Source of the DNA: Dactylosporangium fulvum
GTDB taxonomy: Bacteria; Actinomycetota; Actinomycetes; Mycobacteriales; Micromonosporaceae
Length of the DNA stretch: 64,000 bases
Reading direction: 5' to 3'
Assembly: GCF_025137375.1 (NCBI RefSeq)
Contig: NZ_CP073720.1
Span: forward strand, 9,572,501 to 9,636,500
Part shown: one piece after another, positions 1 through 6,834 of the stretch
Layout: every line of letters starts with the position of its first letter
How positions within the stretch are numbered: the first letter of the stretch is position 1
Translations under genes and position numbers: made by a program
The notes under the pieces: generated by a model
Databases searched by the model: none
Told to the model about the DNA's origin: nothing
The model's input: only the letters and a program-made list of their open reading frames with translations

Positions 1-782
1 GGCCGCTTGAGCAGTTCCTCGAAGCTGAGCGTCAACTCCTTCTCGACCCGGCCGTGGATCCGCAGGGTCCACTCGGCGGGTGACACCCGCGGCACGACCA
101 ACGCCGTGTCGATCAGGTAGAAGTCCTTGTTCGGCGTGACGAACGGGGCCAGATTCGGCACGCCGGCATCGACGTCCGGCGGGAGCGTCGCGGCCGGCTC
201 CGCGACCGAGGGCAGGTGCACGGCGTCGCGCTCGGCCTGCACCCCGCGGCGGGTCGACCACCACCGGCTCGCGAACCCGACGACCGCCGCGGCCGCGAGG
301 ATGCCACCGGCGGCGCGCAGGAACCAGCGACGCTGCTCGAAGGTGTATCCGCTCTCGGTCACCGGCAGGCGCAGCAGCCACCACAGAACCGCCGCGGCGA
401 CCAGGGCACCGGCGAGGGTCGGCACGAAGGCGTACCACGGGGCATTGTGGCGGGTGGCCGCCGCGGCGATGCCGACGGCCGCGAAGACCCCGATGCCGGC
501 GAACCCGTAGGCCGGGCGCCGGGTCGCGAGCACGCCGGTCACGGCGGCGAACCCGGCGAGCAGCACGAGCGTCCCGATCAGGAGGGCAAGCTTGTCGTAC
601 GTGTAGAAAACATCGACGGCGAAGTTCTTGACCTCGGCGGGCACCGAGTCGACGACCACCCCGCCGACGGCGACCAGCGGTGTGGTGGTGGCCCCGGTCA
701 GGATCGCCACCCCTTCGGCGACACCGACGGCCGCGGCCGCCGCCGCGATCCCGGCGAGGGCGCCGTACCTTCGACTCTTCAC
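1..782 (-). CDS. Membrane-anchored molybdopterin-dependent oxidoreductase (SUOX-like), partial
   Basis: Reading from a GTG at 780-782 gives about 260 residues before the window ends, so the C-terminal catalytic part is missing. The N-terminal half has about five hydrophobic segments, the first right after the start (GALAGIAAAAAAVGVAEG). It then passes into a periplasmic-type sequence with FVTPNKDFYLIDTALVVPRV and WTLRIHGRVEKELTLSFEEL. That pattern is the entry to the sulfite-oxidase-type Mo-cofactor domain, where a phrase like WxLxIxG.V..P..L is typical. The likely role is an oxidase or reductase of unknown substrate at the outer membrane face. No start-proximal Shine-Dalgarno is evident. It diverges from the repeat region at 783-1700. 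The family is recognised by sequence pattern only. Confidence 0.75.
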   Translation of the reverse strand, partial: MKSRRYGALAGIAAAAAAVGVAEGVAILTGATTTPLVAVGGVVVDSVPAEVKNFAVDVFYTYDKLALLIGTLVLLAGFAAVTGVLATRRPAYGFAGIGVFAAVGIAAAATRHNAPWYAFVPTLAGALVAAAVLWWLLRLPVTESGYTFEQRRWFLRAAGGILAAAAVVGFASRWWSTRRGVQAERDAVHLPSVAEPAATLPPDVDAGVPNLAPFVTPNKDFYLIDTALVVPRVSPAEWTLRIHGRVEKELTLSFEELLKR

Positions 783-929
783 GCGTCAAGCATGCGGCGG
801 TCGGCCCGACGGCACCAAGACCGGTAATCGATCCCTAACCTTTGCGCCCGCCCGCCCCGCCCCCACCCACGCCCTAGACCCGAGCCCGCCCCACGCCCGT
901 CGGCCCGAGCCCGCCCCGCCCGCCCGCCC

Positions 930-1200
930 GTCAAACCGTGCCCGCCCCGTCCCTCGACCCGAGCCCACCCCGCGCCCGTCGACCCGTCAAACCGTGCCGC
1001 CCCACGTCCGCCGCCCACGACGGCCACGTCCGCCCGCCACGTCCGCCGCCCACGACCGTCGGCCCGAGCCCGCCCACGCCCTCGACCCGAACCTGCCCCT
1101 CGACCCGAGCCCGCCCGACGCCCCTCGACTCGTCAAACCGTGGCCGCCCCACGCCCCTCGACCCGAGTCCACCCCGCGCCCGTCTGCCCGTCAAACCGTG
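930..1200. repeat. Degenerate C-rich direct repeats with four GTCAAACCGTG copies
   Basis: The 11-mer GTCAAACCGTG occurs at 930-940, 986-996, 1132-1142 and 1190-1200, spaced 56, 146 and 58 bases apart. The pairs 930/986 and 1132/1190 enclose similar text (CCTCGACCCGAG then CCACCCCGCGCCCGTC), so the block looks like a duplication of a roughly 200-base unit followed by drift. Confidence 0.7.
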
Positions 1201-1389
1201 GCCGCCCCACGTCCGCCCGCCCACGACCGCCACGTCCGCCGCCTACGACCGCCACGTCCGCCCGCCACGTCCGCCGCCCATGTCCGCGCCCATATCGGCC
1301 ACCCGGCTGCTGCTCCTGCCTGCCACCCATTGCAGACTGCCCGATATTTCCGATATTCCCCCCAGGGACATCTGAGGAGATCCGAGGAC

Positions 1390-1447
1390 AAATTGACCTT
1401 GGTGGGTTTCGGTTGCTCTGGGCACCGAAATCTTCCAAGGTCAATTT
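1390..1447. repeat. 58-base imperfect palindrome
   Basis: The outer arms AAATTGACCTTGG (1390-1402) and CCAAGGTCAATTT (1435-1447) are perfectly complementary over 13 bases. The arms continue inward, after a short mismatched stretch, with TTTCGGT (1407-1413) and ACCGAAA (1424-1430). It lies free in the intergenic region, away from any stop codon, so it is not an obvious terminator. It resembles in layout the palindromes at 28623 and 33757. Confidence 0.75.
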
Positions 1448-1531
1448 GAGCGAGGCGACGAGCGGTCAGCGACGGGCGGGTGGCCAGCGACTAGCGGCGC
1501 CCCACGACCGCGCGCCGGGACGGCCACCAGC

Positions 1532-1675
1532 GCCGGGCACGAAAGCCGGGCACGAAAGCCGGACACGAAGAGCCGGACACGAAGAGCCAGGCACGGAACG
1601 GCCGAACACGAAACGGCCGAACACGAAACGGCCGAACACGAAACGGCCGAACACGAGAGGGCGGGCACGAGAGAC
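1532..1675. repeat. Tandem array of ~15-base units
   Basis: Units of the form GGCCGAACACGAAAC repeat head to tail. Four near-identical copies sit between about 1609 and 1660, flanked by diverged copies (GCCGGGCACGAAA, GCCGGACACGAAGA, GGCGGGCACGAGA). Units abut each other with no spacers. No gene crosses the array convincingly. Confidence 0.8.
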
Positions 1676-1722
1676 AGGCGTCGAAGTGGCGGGTGGACGC
1701 CGCGCACCGAAGCCGCGCACCG

Positions 1723-1749
1723 AAAAAGGGAGCCCCTTGCGGGACTCCC
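1723..1749 (-). terminator. Rho-independent terminator of groES-groEL1
   Basis: On the minus strand the stem GGGAGTCCC / GGGGCTCCC (one mismatch) closes a GCAA-type loop and is followed directly by five T residues (complement of A1723-1727). It lies 21 bases beyond the groEL1 stop codon. Confidence 0.85.
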
Positions 1750-1770
1750 CTCTCGTGGTTCAGGTCGGAA

Positions 1771-3420
1771 CTAGAAGCCCGGGCCGTGCGAGTGGCCGTG
1801 GCCGTGGCCGTGACCGTGGCCATGGCCCGCGGCGGCCGGCTCGGCGGCGACCGGCTTGTCGACGACCAGGCTCTCGGTCGTCAGCAGCAGGGCCGCGATC
1901 GACGTGGCGTTGGAGACCGCGCTGTGGGTCACCTTCACCGGGTCGACGATGCCGGACTTGACCAGGTCGACGTACTCGCCGGTCGCGGCGTCGAGGCCGT
2001 GACCGAAGTCGAGGTCGCTGACCTTGCCGACCACGACGTAACCGTCGAAGCCCGCGTTCTGCGCGATCCACCGCAGCGGCTCGACGAGCGCCTTGCGCAC
2101 GATCGAGACGCCGGCCTTTTCGTCGCCGACCAGGCCCAGGTCGCCGTCGAGGACGGAACGCACCTGCGTCAGCGCGGCGCCGCCGCCGGGAACGATGCCC
2201 TCCTCGACCGCCGCCCGGGTCGCCGAGATCGCGTCCTCGATGCGGTGCTTGCGCTCCTTCATCTCGACCTCGGTCGCGGCGCCGACCTTGATGACCGCGA
2301 CGCCGCCGGCGAGCTTGGCGATGCGCTCGTTGAGCTTCTCCTTGTCCCAGTCGGAGTCGGAGGCCTCGATCTCCTTGCGCAGCTGCTCGACACGCGCCTC
2401 GACCTCGGTCCGGTCGCCGCCGCCGTCGACGATCGTGGTGAGGTCTTTGGTCACCACGACACGACGGGCGGTGCCCAGCTGCTCGAGCCCGACACCCTCG
2501 AGCTTGTAGCCCAGCTCGGGGGCGACCAGCTCGGCGCCGGTCAGGATCGACAGGTCCTGCAGCATCGCCTTGCGGCGGTCGCCGAAGCCGGGCGCCTTGA
2601 CCGCAACGATCTTGAACGTCTTGCGGATCGCGTTGACGACCAGGGTCGACAGCGCCTGCCCCTCGACGTCCTCGGCAATGATCAGCAGCGGCTTGTTCTC
2701 CTGGACGATCTTCTCCAGAAGCGGCAGCAGCTCCTCGACGGCGGCGATCTTCTGCGTCGTGATGAGGACGTAAGCGTCCTCGAGGACCGCCTCCTGCGCC
2801 TCCGCGTCGGTCACGAAGTGCGGGGAGATGAAGCCCTTGTCGAACTGCATGCCCTCGGTGACCTCGAGCTCGGTCGTGAGGGTCGAACCCTCCTCGACCG
2901 TGATGACGCCGTCACGGCCGACGCGGTCCATCGCCGAGGCGATCAGCTCACCGATGGCGGCGTCCTGCGCCGAGACCGTCGCGACCTGCGCGATCTCGGT
3001 GTGGCTGGCGACCGGGGTCGCCTTGTCCTTGAGCGCCTGCACGACGGCGGCCGCGGCCTGGTCGATGCCGCGCTTGATGCCGGCCGGGTTGGCACCGGCC
3101 GCGACGTTGCGCAGGCCCTCCTTGACGAGCGCCTGGGCCAGGACGGTGGCGGTCGTGGTGCCGTCGCCGGCAACGTCGTTGGTCTTGGTCGCGACCTCTT
3201 TGACGAGCTGGGCGCCGAGGTTCTCGTACGGGTTGGCGAGCTCGATCTCCTTGGCGATCGTCACGCCGTCGTTGGTGATGGTCGGTGCACCGAACTTCTT
3301 GTCCAGGACGACGTTGCGACCCCGCGGGCCGAGCGTGACCTTGACCGTGTCGGCCAGGTGGTTGACGCCGTGCTCCAGCAGGTGGCGCGCCTCGTCGGAG
3401 AAGCTCAGGATCTTCGCCAT
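1771..3420 (-). CDS. groEL1: 60 kDa chaperonin GroEL1
   Basis: This 549-residue protein is a class I chaperonin subunit, the ATP-driven folding chamber that works with GroES. The apical and equatorial signatures are present: VTLGPRGRNVVLDKKFG near residue 27, DVAGDGTTTATVLAQ near residue 85 and EEGIVPGGGAAL near residue 400. Instead of a Gly-Met tail it ends in a run of GH repeats closing with SHGPGF. In actinobacteria such a His-rich tail marks the copy encoded with groES (GroEL1), while the Gly-Met copy lies elsewhere. It sits 92 bases after groES with a strong hairpin between them, and both share the CIRCE-controlled promoter upstream of groES. Confidence 0.97.
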   Translation of the reverse strand: MAKILSFSDEARHLLEHGVNHLADTVKVTLGPRGRNVVLDKKFGAPTITNDGVTIAKEIELANPYENLGAQLVKEVATKTNDVAGDGTTTATVLAQALVKEGLRNVAAGANPAGIKRGIDQAAAAVVQALKDKATPVASHTEIAQVATVSAQDAAIGELIASAMDRVGRDGVITVEEGSTLTTELEVTEGMQFDKGFISPHFVTDAEAQEAVLEDAYVLITTQKIAAVEELLPLLEKIVQENKPLLIIAEDVEGQALSTLVVNAIRKTFKIVAVKAPGFGDRRKAMLQDLSILTGAELVAPELGYKLEGVGLEQLGTARRVVVTKDLTTIVDGGGDRTEVEARVEQLRKEIEASDSDWDKEKLNERIAKLAGGVAVIKVGAATEVEMKERKHRIEDAISATRAAVEEGIVPGGGAALTQVRSVLDGDLGLVGDEKAGVSIVRKALVEPLRWIAQNAGFDGYVVVGKVSDLDFGHGLDAATGEYVDLVKSGIVDPVKVTHSAVSNATSIAALLLTTESLVVDKPVAAEPAAAGHGHGHGHGHGHSHGPGF

Positions 3421-3444
3421 GCTTGTGATGTCCCTTCAAAGCGA

Positions 3445-3489
3445 CACCGCCCCGGCTGCCTCGCGCCTGCGCACGGGTCCGGGGCGGTG
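3445..3489 (-). promoter_or_regulatory. groES-groEL1 intergenic hairpin
   Basis: CACCGCCCCGG (3445-3455) and CCGGGGCGGTG (3479-3489) are perfectly complementary 11-base arms around a 23-base loop, in the gap between the groES stop and the groEL1 start. There is no T-tract. By position it could lower read-through or mark an mRNA processing or stabilising site, giving unequal groES and groEL levels. That role is inferred. Confidence 0.55.
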
Positions 3490-3512
3490 GCCACTGCTTT
3501 ATTTGGTCTGGG

Positions 3513-3827
3513 TCACTTCTCGATGACCGCGAGGACGTCACGCGCGGAGAGCACGAGGTACTCCTCGCCCGCGTACTTGACCTCGGTGCCGCCGTACTTC
3601 GAGTAGATGACCGTGTCGCCGACCTTCACGTCGATCGGAACCCGGTTGCCCTTGTCGTCGATCCGACCGGGGCCGACCGCGAGGACCGTGCCCTCCTGGG
3701 GCTTCTCCTTGGCGGTGTCCGGAATGACGATGCCCGAGGCGGTGGTCGTCTCAGCCTCGTTGGCCTGGACCAGAATGCGGTCCTCGAGCGGCTTGATCGC
3801 AACCTTCGTCGCGGTAGTCACGGGCAT
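3513..3827 (-). CDS. groES: 10 kDa co-chaperonin GroES
   Basis: This 104-residue protein caps the GroEL cavity. The N-terminal KPLEDRILVQANEAE and the mobile-loop region ETTTASGIVIPDTAKEKPQ (residues about 26-44) are diagnostic, as is the closing VKYAGEEYLVLSARDVLAVIEK. A purine-rich GGAGGG lies just upstream of the ATG. It is the first gene of the two-gene heat-shock operon, preceded by a promoter overlapped by two CIRCE elements. Confidence 0.98.
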   Translation of the reverse strand: MPVTTATKVAIKPLEDRILVQANEAETTTASGIVIPDTAKEKPQEGTVLAVGPGRIDDKGNRVPIDVKVGDTVIYSKYGGTEVKYAGEEYLVLSARDVLAVIEK

Positions 3828-3905
3828 ACCCTCCTGGGGTATTGATGCTTCGCTATCGAGTGCCCGGTGAAGCCGTCGTCGCGGGTGCCGGCTCCGCCGG
3901 GTTGG

Positions 3906-3932
3906 CTGGCACCCTCGACACGAGAGTGCTAA
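3906..3932. promoter_or_regulatory. CIRCE operator 1 (HrcA site)
   Basis: CTGGCACCC, nine bases, GAGTGCTAA matches the CIRCE inverted repeat TTAGCACTC-N9-GAGTGCTAA with a perfect right half and a degenerate left half. It lies just downstream of the predicted -10 box on the minus strand, where HrcA binding would block transcription. Confidence 0.8.
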
Positions 3933-3938
3933 TCGGAG

Positions 3939-3966
3939 GTTATGCCGGTCGCTAGCACTCCGTCAA
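3939..3966 (-). promoter_or_regulatory. Vegetative promoter of groES-groEL1
   Basis: On the minus strand TTGACG (3961-3966) and CATAAC (3939-3944) are separated by 16 bases. The -35 box lies in the N9 spacer of CIRCE operator 2, and operator 1 covers the start region, so both operators are placed for HrcA repression. Confidence 0.7.
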
Positions 3967-3978
3967 GGAGAGTGCCAA
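3952..3978. promoter_or_regulatory. CIRCE operator 2 (HrcA site)
   Basis: CTAGCACTC, nine bases, GAGTGCCAA is a near-consensus CIRCE with one base changed in each half. It lies upstream of operator 1 relative to groES and overlaps the -35 box. Confidence 0.85.
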
Positions 3979-4021
3979 ACACGCCACGAAATCACCCGGC
4001 GCCGTCCCCGGGGCCACTCCG

Positions 4022-4027
4022 GATAAT
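4022..4027 (+). promoter_or_regulatory. -10 box for a leaderless transcript
   Basis: GATAAT ends seven bases before the GTG at 4034 and there is no Shine-Dalgarno. This is the arrangement expected when transcription begins at the start codon. Confidence 0.5.
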
Positions 4028-4033
4028 CGTCGC

Positions 4034-5242
4034 GTGGAGCTCGACGACATCCTCGCACTGGGTACACCTTCCGGAAGGCAGGCGCTGGAAGCGGCGGCCG
4101 AGTTCCCGGACGGCGATCCGCTGGCCGCGGCGTCGGCGCTCCGCGCCAGTGGCATCCCGCCGGCGCTCGCCGCCGCGGCGCTGACCCAGACCGCGTTGCG
4201 GCGCAGGGCCACGGCCAAGTTCGGCGCGGACGCGACGGTGATGCTGTTCACCCGCGCCGGGCTCGAGCAGGCCACGCGGGCCGTGGTGGCGAACCGCCGG
4301 GCGCGACGCCTGGTCGCCGCGGGTGTACGTTCCGTGGCCGACCTCGGCTGCGGCGTCGGCGCCGACACGATCGCGTTCGCGCGCGCCGGACTGCGGGTCC
4401 ACGCGGTCGACGCCTCCCCGGTGACGGCGCGGATCGCCGAGGCCAACGTCCACGCGCTGGATCTTTCGGGAGTCGTACGGGTCGAGGCGCGCGACGCCAC
4501 CGAAGTCTCCCTCGACGAGGTCGACGCCGTCTTCTGCGACCCGGCCCGGCGGACCTCCGGCGGCCGGCGGGTGTTCGACCCGCGCGCCTACTCGCCGCCG
4601 TGGGAGTTCGTGACGGGCCTCGCGACCCGCGTGCCGCACACGGTGCTCAAGCTGGCCCCTGGCATCGACCACGACCTGCTGCCCGACGGCGCCGAGGGCG
4701 AGTGGGTCTCCGTCGACGGCGACGTGGTCGAGGCGACGGTGTGGTGCGGGCCGCTGGCCGAGGTGCCCCGGCGGGCCACGCTGTTCCGCGGCACGTCGGT
4801 GCACGGGCTCACCGGCTCGGGCCTGGCGACGGCGCCGGTCGGCCCGATCGGCAGCTACCTCTACGACCCCGACGGCGCCGTCGTGCGCGCGCACCTGGTC
4901 GCGGAGTTCGCCGCGGGCCTCGACCCCGCGGCGAGACTGGCCGACGCGACGATCGCCTACGTCTTCGCCGACACCCTGGCCGACACGCCGTTCGCCCGCC
5001 GGTACGAGGTGCTGGACCGCCTGCCGATCGCCCTCAAGAAGCTGCGGGCGGCGCTGCGGTCGCTCGACGTCGGCGCACTGACCGTCCTCAAACGCGGCTC
5101 CGCCCTGGACGTCGAGGAGCTGCGCCGGTCGCTGCGGCTCAGCGGCACGCGGCCGGCCGTGCTGGCGCTGACCCGCGTCGCGGGTGAACCGGCCGCGCTG
5201 CTGCTCAGAGCAGTGGATGCCCCAGCCGCTGCTGGAGGTTGA
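4034..5242 (+). CDS. Class I SAM-dependent methyltransferase with THUMP-like C-terminal domain
   Basis: The 402-residue protein has a Rossmann methyltransferase core in its middle: motif I VADLGCGVGADTIAFARAG near residue 100, the acidic residue of VHAVDASP near 123, and CDPARRTSGGRR near 165 in the motif IV position. The C-terminal part (about 320-400, ending in LKRGSALDVEELRRSLRL and similar) matches the actinobacterial Thump-like domain that usually follows this core. RNA is a plausible substrate from the domain type, but none is established here. The GTG start is chosen because a -10-like GATAAT sits seven bases upstream. Its 3' end overlaps the oppositely oriented gene at 5205 by 38 bases. 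Confidence 0.85.
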   Translation: MELDDILALGTPSGRQALEAAAEFPDGDPLAAASALRASGIPPALAAAALTQTALRRRATAKFGADATVMLFTRAGLEQATRAVVANRRARRLVAAGVRSVADLGCGVGADTIAFARAGLRVHAVDASPVTARIAEANVHALDLSGVVRVEARDATEVSLDEVDAVFCDPARRTSGGRRVFDPRAYSPPWEFVTGLATRVPHTVLKLAPGIDHDLLPDGAEGEWVSVDGDVVEATVWCGPLAEVPRRATLFRGTSVHGLTGSGLATAPVGPIGSYLYDPDGAVVRAHLVAEFAAGLDPAARLADATIAYVFADTLADTPFARRYEVLDRLPIALKKLRAALRSLDVGALTVLKRGSALDVEELRRSLRLSGTRPAVLALTRVAGEPAALLLRAVDAPAAAGG

Positions 5243-5951
5243 TCAGCACGTCCTCGGCCAACTGGTCCGGCTGGTGGCGGCCGAACTGTTCCATGAGGTA
5301 GCGGCCGGTGTCGCGGCACATCTCGTACGTGAGACGGTCGTGCAGCCAGCGCATCCACTCCACGATGTCGTTGACGTAGAAGGCGACGCTCTGCTCGGAG
5401 TTGCGCTGCCGCCGCTCCTCCACCACCACCTGCAGCGCCGCCGCCAGCCGCTTGAGCGGAAAGTCGTGCCCGGCGAGCGCGTCGGCGAACACGTCGGCGC
5501 GGTGCCTCGGCGTCGTCGGCGCGACGGTCAGCTTCGGGAACGGCGGCTCCCCGGCGGTCCAGACCTGGGCGCTGCGCGGCACGAACTCCGGCTCGAGCAC
5601 CACGTCGACCCGCGAGGCGTGCCCCGGGTCGTCGACGGCGACCAGGACCCGGGGCGTGCTCGTGTTGACCTTGGTCACGAACCGCGAGAGCCCGGTGGCC
5701 TCCTCGACGCAGAACCGCCCGTCGGGCAGGGTGAGGTTCCCGTCGAACACCAGCCGCCCGACCCGCGGCCCGGCACCCTGCCACAGCCGCACACGGACCA
5801 GCCCGACCTGCGGCCGGGCGGCGACCCGCACGTGGTGCTCGGTCGCGGTGATCGCCCCGTCCCCGTCGAATACCGCAAGGTCGACGGCCGTCGTGGCGCC
5901 CAGGAAGACGTGGCCGTGGCCGAGATATAGCTGGACGGCACCGATCTGCAT
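5205..5951 (-). CDS. Conserved hypothetical protein (248 aa)
   Basis: I do not recognise a family. The start is taken as the ATG at 5951 (MQIGAVQLYLGHGHVFLGAT), because upstream codons overlap the divergent ybaK start. The N-terminal 130 residues are rich in short alternating beta-type segments (AVDLAVFDGDGAI, VRVAARPQVGLVRVRLWQG). A helical C-terminal part follows, with HDFPLKRLAAALQVVVEERRQ and MRWLHDRLTYEMCRDTGRYLMEQF. No signal peptide or membrane segment is seen, so it is likely cytoplasmic. It is divergent from ybaK, with 17 bases between starts, and its tail overlaps the methyltransferase gene. Good coding character supports it as a real gene. No function is proposed. Confidence 0.75.
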   Translation of the reverse strand: MQIGAVQLYLGHGHVFLGATTAVDLAVFDGDGAITATEHHVRVAARPQVGLVRVRLWQGAGPRVGRLVFDGNLTLPDGRFCVEEATGLSRFVTKVNTSTPRVLVAVDDPGHASRVDVVLEPEFVPRSAQVWTAGEPPFPKLTVAPTTPRHRADVFADALAGHDFPLKRLAAALQVVVEERRQRNSEQSVAFYVNDIVEWMRWLHDRLTYEMCRDTGRYLMEQFGRHQPDQLAEDVLINLQQRLGHPLL

Positions 5952-5968
5952 CTCGCTATTGTGGGCCA

Positions 5969-6448
5969 GTGGCGAGCAAGGGCACTCCGGCGACCGCTCT
6001 GTTGACACGCGCGAAGATCGCGTTCACCCCGCATACGTATGAGGTGGACCCCAGGGCCGCCTCCTACGGCGAGGCCGCCGCCACGGCGCTGGGCGTCGAC
6101 CCGGCGCGCCTGTTCAAGACGCTGGTAACCACGGTCGACGGCAAGCTCACCGTGGGTGTGGTCCCGGTGTCGTCGTCGCTCGACCTCAAGGCCCTGGCAG
6201 CGGCGGTGGGCGGCAAGCGGGCCGCGATGGCCGAGCCCACGGCCGCCGAGCGCGCCACGGGCTACGTGACCGGCGGCATCTCCCCGGTCGGCCAGCGCTC
6301 CCGCCTCCCGATCGTCATCGACACGTCGGCGTCGGCCTTCGACACGATGTTCGTGTCGGGCGGCCGCCGCGGCCTGCAGATCGAGCTCGCCCCGGGCGAC
6401 CTGGTCACGGTCACGGGAGCCGTGCTGGCGGACATCGCCACCCACTGA
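5969..6448 (+). CDS. ybaK: Cys-tRNA(Pro)/Cys-tRNA(Cys) deacylase YbaK
   Basis: The 159-residue protein is a trans-editing hydrolase that removes Cys mischarged onto tRNA(Pro). The family pattern is clear: KIAFTPHTYEVDP near the start, ALGVDPARLFKTLV (residues about 43-56), the core VVPVSSSLDLKALAAAVGGKRAAMAE, then TGYVTGGISPVGQRSRLPIVID (about 97-118) and a closing SGGRRGLQIELAPGDLV. Length and motifs fit the YbaK/EbsC branch. The start is GTG at 5969, giving MASKGTPAT. No Shine-Dalgarno is seen, and a TATTGT at 5957 could serve a leaderless transcript. Confidence 0.93.
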   Translation: MASKGTPATALLTRAKIAFTPHTYEVDPRAASYGEAAATALGVDPARLFKTLVTTVDGKLTVGVVPVSSSLDLKALAAAVGGKRAAMAEPTAAERATGYVTGGISPVGQRSRLPIVIDTSASAFDTMFVSGGRRGLQIELAPGDLVTVTGAVLADIATH

Positions 6449-6485
6449 CCTTCCGCACCCGCCCCTCTTCCGCAGTGTCCATGCT

Positions 6486-6512
6486 GTCAGGCACCACGAC
6501 CGCATGATCGAC
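6486..6512. repeat. Possible half copy of the intergenic palindrome
   Basis: GTCAGGCACCACGACCGCAT followed by GATCGAC resembles the right arm of the element at 33757-33835 (ATCAGGCACCACAACTGCTC then GACC). No matching left arm is present. It lies between ybaK and the DUF1707 gene. Confidence 0.35.
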
Positions 6513-6537
6513 ACGGACGAGGGGGCGGGCGGGCGCC

Positions 6538-6543
6538 TATGCT
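6538..6543 (+). promoter_or_regulatory. -10 box for a leaderless transcript
   Basis: TATGCT ends six bases before the GTG at 6550, with no Shine-Dalgarno in between. Confidence 0.5.
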
Positions 6544-6549
6544 GATGCC

Positions 6550-6834
6550 GTGCGTGCCTCCGACGAAGACCGCGAGCGAGTGATCGCGACCCTGCAGCGG
6601 CACACCGAGGCCGGGCGGCTCACGCTCGACGAGTTCGCCGATCGGGTCGGCACGGTCTACGCGGCGAAGACGATCGACGATCTGCGCGTCGCCACCGTCG
6701 ACCTTCCCGTCCTCGCACCGGTCGCCGCACCGTCCGGCACCGCCACCAGCAACGAGCGGCAGCTGCTGCTGACGTTCCTCCTCGCGGTCGTCGCGGTCGC
6801 GTTAATCGGCACCGCCTACGCGCTCTTCCACTGA
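6550..6834 (+). CDS. DUF1707 domain membrane protein
   Basis: This is a 94-residue protein. The first 50 residues (MRASDEDRERVIATLQRHTEAGRLTLDEFADRVGTVYAAKTIDDL) are a typical actinobacterial DUF1707 helix-turn domain, including the R(A/V)SDxDRE start and GRL.LDEFxxR core. A Pro/Ala linker follows, then one C-terminal membrane helix (LLLTFLLAVVAVALIGTAYALF, about 71-92). The function of DUF1707 is unknown, and many members are single-helix or envelope-linked proteins. Its last 33 bases overlap the 3' end of the convergent ABC exporter gene. A second DUF1707 protein lies at 43894-44379. Confidence 0.85.
   Translation: MRASDEDRERVIATLQRHTEAGRLTLDEFADRVGTVYAAKTIDDLRVATVDLPVLAPVAAPSGTATSNERQLLLTFLLAVVAVALIGTAYALFH

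Larger units (their letters stand above)
783..1722. other. Repeat-rich intergenic region
   Basis: No credible gene is seen in this 940-base stretch. The + strand is strikingly C-rich to about 1300 and made of degenerate repeats of CCCGAGCCC/CCCGCCCCACG type, with GTCAAACCGTG at 930, 986, 1132 and 1190. It then contains a palindrome at 1390-1447 and an array of about 15-base units at 1532-1675. All six frames stay open for long stretches only because of composition, and the translations are Pro/Arg or Gly/Arg low complexity. Confidence 0.75.

Noticed and set aside
1532..1675. CRISPR-like array
   Set aside because: Units abut without spacers and no cas genes are near.
628..1961. Pro/Arg-rich frames in the repeat region
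   Set aside because: Composition-driven, many alternative frames open at once, no ribosome sites, no conserved domain.
1693..3606. Long + strand open frame of 637 codons
   Set aside because: It is antisense to groEL1, whose identity is certain; codon bias in high-GC DNA keeps the opposite frame open.
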